A DNA stretch of 64,000 nt, taken from positions 145,556,312 to 145,620,311 of the forward strand of contig OY821519.1 of assembly GCA_963682025.1 (NCBI GenBank), written 5' to 3'. Source of the stretch: Cordilura impudica. Taxonomy: Eukaryota > Arthropoda > Insecta > Diptera > Scathophagidae. Each line of letters starts with the position of its first letter. Position 1 is the first letter of the stretch. Below, in pieces: positions 55,382 through 64,000 of the stretch. The position numbers and the translations under genes were made by a program. The notes beneath the pieces are model-generated. The model was not told where the DNA came from, did not search any database, and was given only the letters and a program-made list of their open reading frames with translations.

Positions 55382-55473
55382 TGTTGTTTTAAAGTTGTTG
55401 CTATTTGGAGAAAGTAATAATTAAAAAGATTTGATTTTTCTTGATTGTTTCTGACAAGTTCTCCATTAATATT

Positions 55474-56235
55474 TATACCCTATACCACTATGTGGTTTGG
55501 GTATAATTACTTTGTGCTGCTGTTTGTAACAACCAAAAATATTTGACCTAGACCCATCTTTAATTATACCGATCGAATCAGAATCACTTTCTGAGTTGAT
55601 TTAACAATGTCCGTCCGTCCGTCCTTCCGTCTGTGTGTCCAAGTAAATCTTGTAATCAAACTGCAGTTCGCAAATAGGAATATATTTTGATGAAATTTGG
55701 TATATAAGCTTTTATTGGCCATTTATGAACGCTATTGAAACTGATGAGAATCGGTCCATGTTCAGACCTAGCCCCCATACAAATTACCCATATGAAATCG
55801 ACATAAATTGCCATAAGATCCAAATTGTCATATAGATCTTACCCAAATTGGGTTTGTATGCGTTCATTACATCCATTAATGAGTAGTCCAAAAATGATCC
55901 CTTTGACCCCATATAGAGCTGCTTCCCGATCTTCACTTAAATCTATTAAAAAACAAAAATATTGCACTGATTCTTCTCAAATTTTGTTTGTATATATTTT
56001 TGGAAAATACAAGAGACTTTACCAAACATGATCAGGATCGGTCCATTTTTGGACCTAGTCCCTATATAGATATAGCATCCGATATGAAATTTTTCATATC
56101 TGCAGCCAAAAAAATTAATAAAAATCCCACTCAAATTCGGTTTTTGGTTGGGCCTAAGAGATAGGGTTTCTAAACGCATGGTATAGGGTATCGTATAGTC
56201 GGTCTAGACCGACTATAATTTTCTTACTTGTTTTT
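55474..56235 (+). mobile_element. Family 2 repeat inserted in the LINE
   Basis: Full-length type: hairpin TATACCCTATACCACTATGT, (GTCCGTCCGTCC) at 55607-55625, the standard body, and the palindrome AGTCGGTCTAGACCGACT followed by TTCTTACTTG. ATATTTAT flanks both sides (near 55468-55475 and 56235-56243), which may be chance in AT-rich DNA. Confidence 0.88.
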
Positions 56236-56385
56236 ATATTTATTTCTTTTTGAAGGTTTCTACCAAGATTTTCATTTAAAAATTTTCAGCATCTCTTTGG
56301 ATCCTGTTGGATATTATTTAAATTGTTGTAATAATAATTATTCATGCATTCTTTACACGCTTTCCTGATTATATTACTTATTCTT

Positions 56386-57531
56386 TTAAGTCTGCTCTCT
56401 ACATCCCGACAACGACGTTTCCTTCTTATACCCTGTTTCCATAACACAATTCGTCACATACGAACGAAAATTTGTATGAAGAACAAAAACAAAATACACA
56501 CAAATTTTCGTTCGTCTGTGACGAATTGTGTTATGGAAACAGGGTATTAGTTTTAAAAGATTTTTCTTGAACGATATCAGAGCCTGCAAATTTTTATTTA
56601 CCCATGGTGTTATTTCATTTTTGGTCATTATTTTTTCTCGTTTCTCGACGGTAGAGTTTTTAGCTGCATTTGATATCATAGTCATAATTTGGGTTGTATC
56701 AAAAGAAAGATTACTATTTTCCTCATATCTTTGTAAGGAATTATAAAGTGCTTCTCTAGCTCCAGGATAGTTACATATTTTTCTAACCATTTCAGTATAT
56801 TCTGACACACCTACTTCAGTTTTAAGTTTACATGATATAAAATTGTGATCTGAGTAGGAACACTCAACAGTATCAATAAAATTAGGTTCCATAATATTTG
56901 TGTAAACATTATCAATAGACGATGCAGATTCAGGGCGTGTTATTAAGGTATGACAATTTCTGTAATGAAAACTTGATAATAGATTGATCAAGTCAGCAGA
57001 CAGTGAATTCTGCAGTACATCTATATTAGAATCACCAACAACAACACTGGGCATCCTTCCATAAGTGACAAGAAGGTTTTCAATAAAACTTATAAATTTT
57101 GTGGACTCACACTTCGGTGATCTATAAAATGACGTTAACCTGAGCGATTTTCCATTAATTTACAATTTTCCAATGATACCCTAACCATTTCAATATACAT
57201 AGTCTTTACTTTCACATTGTTCAATCTTGTATTTAATGTCCATATGAATATAAACTGATGTTCCACCATAATTATCAACTCTACAACAATGAACTTCATT
57301 ATATCCAGGAATATTGTAGATCTTATTTAATTCTGCCTTGATCCACGTCTCTTGAACTGCAATAATACTGGGTAGTTTTGGAAATTTTGTAATTAATGTT
57401 TTAAATTTATTAAATTTGTGAATAGCTGAAATGCTTCTCATATTTATATATACAATATTGAAAAATGAAAATTTTAAAGTAGTTATATAATTTGCATATG
57501 ATTGAAAATTATGAAACTGATTATTACTCAT
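56386..57531 (-). pseudogene. LINE endonuclease, frameshifted
   Basis: Frame 57531-57190: FFNIVYINMRSISAIHKF and IIAVQETWIK (catalytic Glu block), then IPGYNEVHCCR and GGTSVYIH. After a break at about 57190-57060, frame 57054 on reads MPSVVVGDSNIDVLQ (GDxN block), SSIDNVYTN and YSDHNFISCKL (catalytic DH block). It is an apurinic-type endonuclease of a CR1/Jockey-like LINE. The frame's last 40 or so codons run through a palindromic MITE (56431-56544). Confidence 0.85.
56431..56544. mobile_element. 114 bp near-perfect palindromic MITE, TSD TA
   Basis: CCCTGTTTCCATAACACAAT followed by TCGTCACA is mirrored exactly at 56517-56544. The arms extend to 45 bases with one mismatch around a roughly 24 base loop. 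TA flanks both sides (56429-56430; 56545-56546). It is inserted in the LINE and non-coding. Confidence 0.9.
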
Positions 57532-57589
57532 ATGAAAAAATAGTATTATAAAAATATTTCAAAGGTTATTATTAATACATAATTTATTA

Positions 57590-58318
57590 TACCGGTGATA
57601 CAAAGGTGCAATTGTTTTCACCATCATCCGAATTTTCCACAATTTCACTTTTCTTAACATAAACTTTCCCATTGAAACTGTAGACAGACTGATAACCAAC
57701 TGTCTTCAAGGTTTTTGCATGTTTAAAAACATTTAATGTTTCCTTACTTTAAAAGTCATTTACATAAATAGATTTTGTTTCATTCTTTTATTTCAGTTTT
57801 GGTTTTGCAGACATCAACATGTTTTTAGATTTTTTACTATCAAATTTGACCACCATGGTTCGTTTCTTACTTAAAGAACTCCTTATCTTTAAAAAATAAG
57901 CATCGTCAACATAACTTTCTGTTAAATTTATACCAACATCGGTTGAAATTGCTATTAGAGTGTCAACTGCATACGAATCTTCTTTCGCTTCAATACCGCT
58001 GATTATACAATCCTTCTTAACTCGTTCATCATTTAACAATTTAACAGAATCTTTCAAAGTTTTTACTTCTTTTTTTAAAATACAATTTTCTTTTTGGACG
58101 ATTTCTATTTTCTTTTTATTATCAGCCACCCCTCGTAAAACTTCATCAAACTGCTTTGACATAAAATTCATTGTGTCATGTAGATCAGACAACTGATCAA
58201 GTTTACTTAGTTGTTTTTTTATTTCGTTACAAACATTACAAAAAAAACTCTTCACTCTAACGTTACCTCGAAATAAATACAAAAAATCGCCAATATCAAA
58301 TAAATCTAATAAAAACAA
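57590..58318 (-). pseudogene. LINE ORF1 (coiled coil), broken
   Basis: Frame from about 58315: FFCNVCNEIKKQLSKLDQL (a CxxC, PHD-like remnant), a heptad-rich coiled coil (FMSKQFDEVLRGVADNKKK to LKKEVKTLKDSVKLLNDE), then IISGIEAKEDS and RTMVVKFDSKKSKNMLMSA, an RNA-binding-like C-terminal domain. A stop at 57788 and another near 57750 interrupt the frame, which goes on as TVGYQSVYSFNGKVYVKKSE to about 57590. The 5' end is truncated by a family 2 copy. By family knowledge such ORF1 proteins bind LINE RNA. Confidence 0.75.
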
Positions 58319-58795
58319 GTAAGAAAATTAAAGTTCGTCTAGACCGAATATACGTTACCGTATACCATGGGCTTAGAGAAAGGGTCTTAGGTCCAACTAA
58401 TTGAATATAGGAAATGGGTGTAAACCAAATTTGAGTGGCATTGTTATTAATTTTATTTCCTCAAATATGAAAAAGTTCAAAGCGGATGCTATATTTATAT
58501 CGGGACTAAGTCAAAAAATGGACCGATCATGACTATATTGGTAAAGTCCTTTACATTTTGTAAAAATATATACAAACCAAATTTGAGATAAATCTGTGCA
58601 ATATTTTTGTTTTCTTATAGATTTAAGTGAAGATCGGGAAGCAGCTTTATATGGGGGCTATGACTAAGAATTGTCCTATAGGGTTTATTTTTGGACCAAT
58701 GATTAATGGGTATAATAAATAGACACAAATCAAATTTGTTGATCTCATAGGAGTCATTTGTATGAGGACTAGATCTGAACATACATCGATGTTAT
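58312..58795 (-). mobile_element. Family 2 repeat, partial copy
   Basis: AACAAGTAAGAAAATTAAAG with a decayed palindrome (CGTCTAGACCGA), then the standard body up to GTATGAGGACTAGATCTGAAC; the GTCY core and far hairpin are missing. Confidence 0.8.
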
Positions 58796-59211
58796 TTTTC
58801 AAATAATAAATCACTTAACAATAGGTGTTAGCAATGAATTTATTAAGTTCAAAGGATAAATGATTCGGTTTAGATTACATCATTATTACAAGTATCCATT
58901 ATTATAACTGTATCTGTATCTGTAACTATCTTGTTAATAATAACTGAAAGTAAAGTAAGCTAAAATTTAATATTTCTTGTTTATTTGTTTTTCCTGCTTT
59001 AACAGTTTATTGGAATTTTGATATAGTTGACTGTACCTTCTAATGTGGTTAGGATTTTCTACGAACCATATTCAACACCCCTCGCTTTTTAACTAGAAAA
59101 ACTATTCTCTTTATTCTATTCGGGAATTGGAATAAAAAAAATTTTCGTGTCCAAATTGGCAGCTGTATATTCTTGCACTCTCATTTTATTGTTTGTAACA
59201 CATTCAATTAC
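58796..59211. other. AT-rich spacer, nothing recognised
   Basis: No frame or repeat match noted. Confidence 0.35.
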
Positions 59212-59761
59212 ACTATGCAGCAAAAAAAAAAAAAAATAACAAAGATAACCACTATATTTTTGTGATGGTTACGGTCCTCTAGCAACAAAAACAGTCCAAA
59301 TTTAAAATTATTGAGGATGCTCCACGGATTTTATCATAACTTAAGAATAACTTGACCAATTTTTTTATAGGAAATGTCAAAAAAATTTAATTTAAATTGC
59401 CTCTATTATTTTTTTGAATATTCAACAGTTTCGAAGTTATTCAGAATGAAAAGATGAAAAATATTTGTTTTGCGCAAAATTGAAATATTTTTATTTTTTT
59501 TTTTAATATATAAAAAATCGAATATAATGAAACATGATTTTTTTTTTTTACTAAATCATATTACTACATACACTGCAAATAAAACGAGCCGTATGCTATA
59601 AAAATCTATATGTAAATGTTGATTTTGTTCTGAAAAAAGTGAAGGGACCTGTTTATGAAAAAAAATTCCGAAATTATTTAGTTGTTTTTATGAAATAAGC
59701 TTTACTTAGTTAAATAAATTATACAAAAATGATTTCGACTTTGATTTGTTTACTGTAAAAT

Positions 59762-60022
59762 TCAGGTTTTGATTCTCCATATAATATCATTCATCACATT
59801 TTCGTTCAATAATCCCTGATAAACTTGCTCCAAGGGCTTAAGTTGTTGGTGAAATCGTTCACCATGCTCGTTGGTGACTTCAGCAAGGGTATCGGTGGTT
59901 GCTTTCAGAGTTCCCTTGATACTGTCGACAAATAATCTCCATTTACTTGAATCATATGTTTGGGCAAGCTTTTCAAAAAGTCCACTTACATATGTCGTAA
60001 CAAAAGCATATAGACCGTTGTT
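59762..60022 (-). pseudogene. Transposase-like remnant (WRLFVDS / EHGERFHQ family)
   Basis: An 87-codon stop-free minus-strand stretch, too short to be a gene by itself: YDSSKWRLFVDSIKGTLKA is followed directly by EVTNEHGERFHQQLKPLEQ and VYQGLLNENVMNDIIWRIKT. The same two blocks occur about 300 residues apart in the protein at 7833-9507 (DWRLFIDSSKRSLK; SEEQGERFHQDIRTIEERYQG; WSIKT), so the middle of the gene has been deleted cleanly in frame. Its ending coincides with the inner border of the inverted arm. Confidence 0.7.
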
Positions 60023-60034
60023 TTAACATTTTTA

Positions 60035-60345
60035 TATCCTACACACCACTGTGCAGAGGCTGCATATAGGTTTGTCATTCCATGTGTAAAGCATCGAAAT
60101 AAATGCCGGAGACGCCAAAACCATATATATTGTTGATCTGGAAGTTGATTTAGCGATGACCGTCTGTCTGTCTGTCCGTCTGTCTGTAGAAATCACTATC
60201 ACACCCTCAATAACTAAGCTAAACTCTCCGGTTTTACATAAAATCCTTTACTAATATCCCAAAAGAGTTGTTATTTAAAATCATCTAATTCGGTCCAAAG
60301 GGTCACGAGATATGAATGAAAATGTGAAAAAAACTCTTGAAAAAT
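60035..60345 (-). mobile_element. Diverged family 1-related fragment
   Basis: TATCCTACACACCACTGTGC, GTCATTCCATGTGTAAAGC, AGCGATGACCGTCTGTCTG, CACCCTCAATAACTAAGCTA and GGTCCAAAGGGTCACGAGAT. Shares diagnostic variants with 33526-33740. Confidence 0.7.
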
Positions 60346-61330
60346 TGTTCAATGTGTTTGTTGTTTTTCTTAAGATATGTATATGTTATAATTCTTCTTA
60401 TTGCTGTAGTCATTGTAGTTGTGGCATTTTCTTCATGAGGGTGGGTGTATGGTTATACTGCACGTGTTACGTTAGTCTAAGCAAATATTTCCACATATTT
60501 TTCATCACTACCACGAAATCGCAAATGTGAAAGAATAAATATAATACCTAAAAAAGTACTTTTATTTAAAGTGTCTTTCCTCAGAAAGTATCTTTTCCGC
60601 AAAATTAAATTTTTTTAAATCACTCTTTTTTAAAAAAGTACCCTTTTTTTAAAACCATCGCATATTTATCCTAAACCCGTTGTTGTACCTAATCGAAAGT
60701 AGCAATCGGATTTATGACTAACTGTTTCTCTCCGCACCATACGTTTTCCAAGTTTCATGTGTTTTCTGTAAAAACTAATAATTTGTTTCAAGAGTATTTG
60801 CTGATAGTTTCAATTTCACCTTTTTATAATGTATTAGTACTTGTCACAAATTGACCTAAGTGTCCAAAATTGGTTAACATTTCTCACGTTTAAATTAAAA
60901 TAATCTTCATAGGACTCTTGTAGTAAATTTGAAAAATAGTGCCTTTTTTAAGATCGTTTTTGCACAATATTTTTCGAAATTTCTTCCTCATTTTTTCAAA
61001 AAAAAAAAATTTTTTTAATATCTTTTTCCCGTCAAACGTTGTTAAAGTCAACAACGAGCTTGGTAAACTATTAAGCCCATGATGGAAGATTTTATTTGGT
61101 TCCTTACAAGATAATCAAAACCTGAATTTTACAGTAGACAAAACAAAGTCGAAGTAATGTTTGGATCATTTATGTATTTCATTTTGTAAAACTTATTTAA
61201 TAAAAACTACTAAACTTATTAAGAATAAAATTAGCATTAACCGATAGATTTAAATTTAAAAAAAACCATAACCCACCAAAAAAATATAGTGGTTATCAGG
61301 TTTCAAAAAATGTTTATATTGCTGCATAGT

Positions 61331-61545
61331 TTTATTTGATTTGTTAATTGATTTTATATATTTTTTTTATATTTGAGAAAATGGCTTTAAATATAATATA
61401 AATGTTCAGATATATTAACCTTGAAAGCCTTGAAATAACAATAAAATTAATATACGAATTTTTTGGATAGTTTTTGTAATTTTTGATTTTGAATTTAATC
61501 GAACGGCAGTTTTTATATGCATCACTATTTTCTATTCATGTTTTT
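61331..61545. other. AT-rich spacer
   Basis: No gene or repeat recognised. Confidence 0.35.
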
Positions 61546-64000
61546 ATACCCTCCACTCCAGTGTGCAGCGGGAATATATAAGTTTGTCATTCCGTTTGTA
61601 ATAATTAGAAAAAAAAATTTTGGACCCCATAAAATATATATATTTGTGATCCTTATAACAACCGAAGTTGATATAGCAATGTCCGTCTGTCCGTCTGTGG
61701 AAATCACGATGACTTCATCAATAGGGCAGCTAGGGTCCTCGTTGACATAAAAAATGATTCATTAACATCCTGAAAAGTTTGCTGTTTAAAATCGTCCAAA
61801 TCGGTCGATTAGGGCCCGATATTTGAATGAAGAACTAAAAAAAGTCTTGAAAAAATATAATTTTCTATGTTGTTCTTGTCACGATCACGCCCTGAATAGT
61901 GCAGCTACAGTGATCATTTTTAGTGAGAATGATTCACCAAATCCATGGGAAGATTTCTATTTCAAAAATCATTAAAATCGGTGGAACAGGTCCAGGGAAA
62001 TCTCTGAAAAAGTAAAAAAAAAATTAAAAATATGATGTTTCTATATTGTTCTTGTTGTTATTCTAAATGTTGATTGTTGTCATAGCTGGACTTGTTGTTT
62101 TTGTGGTCGTTGTGGTAATAATATAATAAAAAATAACCCTTTGTACATTTTTTTATCAACTATGGTAGAAAAATTAAAAAGTTTCCATTGTTTTGGCATC
62201 ACTAAAAAATTTACCAAATCATTTCTGTCATTGCCACGAGCCTGCCTGCAAAGTTTCAGATCAACTGGGTCACGGGAAAGGGGCTAAAATCGATCCAAAA
62301 TTTTTCGACACTACGAGTTAATATAAAGGGATTAAAAATTCACCAGCATTTAAGGCAAATAATGCTCAAATATGTACGTAGTTGTTAATAAAAAAAAAAC
62401 AATGTAAATTTAGCAAAAAAAAATTTTATATATTTATTTATTTAAAGAGAAAAACACAAAAATAACGTTTGATGTTGTATTTTTTGTGTGTAATATTTAC
62501 ATATATATACATACACATTAAATAATACAAATAATATACATATATTCTATATACATATGTATATCCATAATAACTGCATGTTAGAAATAAATCGGTATAT
62601 TATTTTATTTACATAAATTTCTGCAATATTTTGTTGTGGGGAAAATACATTTCTTTTGCATTAACAGAGTGTCACTTCATTTTGCTCAGCGTGACTATGC
62701 CACAGTAGATGGCGCCACAATTTTTGTTCTAATTAGCTTTGCAATACATAGTTATTTCTATTTTAACATGAATGTCAATATTTTCAAATAGATATCATAC
62801 AGCACAATGTTAAGAGTATACACGGACTGGTCTTTTATTACATACTTTTTTTCATTATTCTTTTACAAATATGAACATAAGTTTGGCATACTAACTTTTT
62901 GTTGTCTTTACAAAATAGAGTTACCGAGTTCTAAGTTTGGCATACTAACTTTTTGTTGTCTTTACAAAATAGAGTTACCGAGTTCATCAGTGAGTTTTTT
63001 GCTTTCAAAACAGTTCTACATATTTATATAGAATTAGTATTCTGTTTTACCTACAAAATATCTGATTGCGATTACTTCTAATTTTTAAAAATTGTTTATA
63101 ATTACTAAAGCATTATTATTCACATAAATACAAAATTGCACTTTTTAAATTTTCCAATCAAATTTAAGAAAATATCAATTCTATAAACTGGAATTAAAAT
63201 TTCCAATTATAAATTAGAAAATATTAATTGAATTTCAGAAAATCATATCAAAACGTCGGAAATAATAAATTCAAATTTAGAAGACATCAATTGCATCAAA
63301 TTCCAAAAAAAAACACCAAATATGTTTACATTTAAAAAATGTTTACATAAAAAAAAAATATTGGCATTCAGGAGAAATTAATAGCTTTTCGGTAACTTCT
63401 TTTAACGATAGTCGAATCGTTAAAAAAAAAGAAAAGCAAAATTATCAGTACAATTTTTAAACGATATTCGCTATTGTTAAAGTCAGCTGTTGTTGTTATC
63501 TAAACGACAACCATTTTTGTGTTGTTTATTCAATCGATAAAAACTTAAATTTTTAGGTTGAAATGTCGTCATACATAAATAAAAATCATAAAATAGTGAA
63601 AATATTTTGCTTCTATTAAAAAACTTTTTTATATAAATAAAAAAATTAAATAGCATATTCAATTCATTATTTCATTTTCAAATAAATAAACAGAAATATT
63701 AGTAAAAAAAATAGAGATATTAAACATAAACATAAAATCATGCTGTCAAACACGAAGTAATATGTTTTTTCTATTCTTCTTTGTGTTTTTCGCTTATTTT
63801 GACAGAGATGCCACTCGTTTACAATTTAAATAAATAGAAAAATAGATTTGTCGACTGTCGTTAAGATGTATGTACTTAGTGAATCACTTAATCCTTAGTG
63901 CAAACAACAATAGCTGTCGATATATTTTGCGATTGTCGGATATTTGAAATTTACAGAATCACACTACAGAAAATATTAATTTAAATTCAATGAATTTTAT
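61546..64000 (-). mobile_element. Family 1 long repeat, copy C (runs off the window)
   Basis: Starts with the hairpin TATACCCTCCACTCCAGTG, GTTTGTCATTCCGTTTG and TCCGTCTGTCCGTCTGTGG, and keeps the full order of copies A and B to the AAATTCAATGAATTTTA block at 64000. The palindromic end lies outside the window. It has an intact empty site for the 6793-10214 transposon (near 63205) and for the 43087-45429 insertion (near 62360). Confidence 0.85.
62877..62985 (+). repeat. 54 bp tandem duplication inside copy C
   Basis: AAGTTTGGCATACTAACTTT through ATAGAGTTACCGAGTTC occurs twice in a row with a 54-base period; copies A and B have it once. Confidence 0.9.

Larger units (their letters stand above)
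53555..58315 (-). mobile_element. CR1/Jockey-like LINE, nearly complete but broken
   Basis: Minus-strand LINE with ORF1, endonuclease, reverse transcriptase and a poly(A) tail (T run at 53561-53580). Its 5' end is cut by a family 2 copy at about 58312. It holds a second family 2 copy (55474-56235) and a 114 bp palindromic MITE (56431-56544). Several stops and frameshifts make it inactive. Related to the 3' fragment at 22774-23586. Confidence 0.9.
59212..61330. mobile_element. Decayed long-TIR transposon, same protein family as 6793-10214
   Basis: Ends ACTATGCAGCAA and TTGCTGCATAGT. Inverted matches continue with ATAACCACTATATTTTT (59244-59260 against 61280-61298) and a long inner block (59690-59776 against 61106-61200, including TACTGTAAAATTCAGGTTTTG). 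The arms are interrupted by indels. Inside is a residual transposase frame on the minus strand and a diverged family 1-like insertion (60035-60345). No clear target duplication. Confidence 0.7.

Noticed and set aside
55468..56243. 8 bp ATATTTAT target duplication for family 2
   Set aside because: The site is AT-rich and other family 2 copies do not show an 8 bp duplication, so chance is likely.

Overview
This window looks like transposon-dense, AT-rich DNA from a higher dipteran, most likely a calyptrate fly. I base this on a yellow/major-royal-jelly gene with introns, a gypsy-class errantivirus, Jockey-type and related LINEs, and two abundant families of short elements with a (GTCY)n core that resemble dipteran mini-me/DINE-1 elements. 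The species cannot be fixed from the sequence alone. I found no tRNA, rRNA or CRISPR array. The only host gene I can support is the 3' end of a yellow-family gene (exons at 960-1374 and 4893-5021). Nearly everything else is mobile DNA, much of it nested.

Layout. 200-665: RTE-type LINE endonuclease scrap. 960-5021: two yellow-family exons, with a roughly 3.1 kb long-inverted-repeat transposon in the intron between them. 5341-11824: a long 'family 1' repeat split by an intact-ended transposon (6793-10214, TSD TAA, terminal repeats of about 0.6 kb, zinc-finger transposase-like gene with one frameshift). 12475-15843: a RAG1/Transib-like transposon whose ends are CACAGTG. 15849-17770: broken Jockey LINE. 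18386-22242: 'family 2' repeats, one split by a hAT element (19193-21899, TSD ACCTAGAC). 22243-24141: PIF/Harbinger relic with a LINE inserted. 26193-29153: family 2 copy, a TTAA-flanked MITE, and a hAT relic (TSD TTGGTTTT) holding a TA-flanked MITE. 30069-32712: LINE reverse transcriptase fragment, then a second Harbinger relic. 34512-42284: errantivirus on the minus strand, with an open env frame and broken gag and pol, inserted in the terminal hairpin of a second long family 1 copy (to 47780). That copy also holds a 2.34 kb solo-LTR-like insertion (43087-45429). 48120-51010: family 1 and 2 copies, a Jockey-type ORF1 relic and a Harbinger MITE. 53555-58315: broken CR1/Jockey-like LINE carrying a family 2 copy and a 114 bp palindromic MITE. 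59212-61330: decayed transposon whose residual frame belongs to the same protein family as the element at 6793-10214. 61546-64000: third long family 1 copy, cut by the window end.

No genes here work as a pathway. The functional logic is that of transposons: transposase or reverse transcriptase, terminal repeats and target-site duplications. The most interesting material is a set of cut-and-paste elements whose proteins I know only as unnamed, widespread arthropod families (1480-4585; 6793-10214; 59212-61330), together with the RAG-like element. These share a zinc-hook plus acidic-residue layout that may connect them. All family assignments come from reading motifs by eye; no database search was run.
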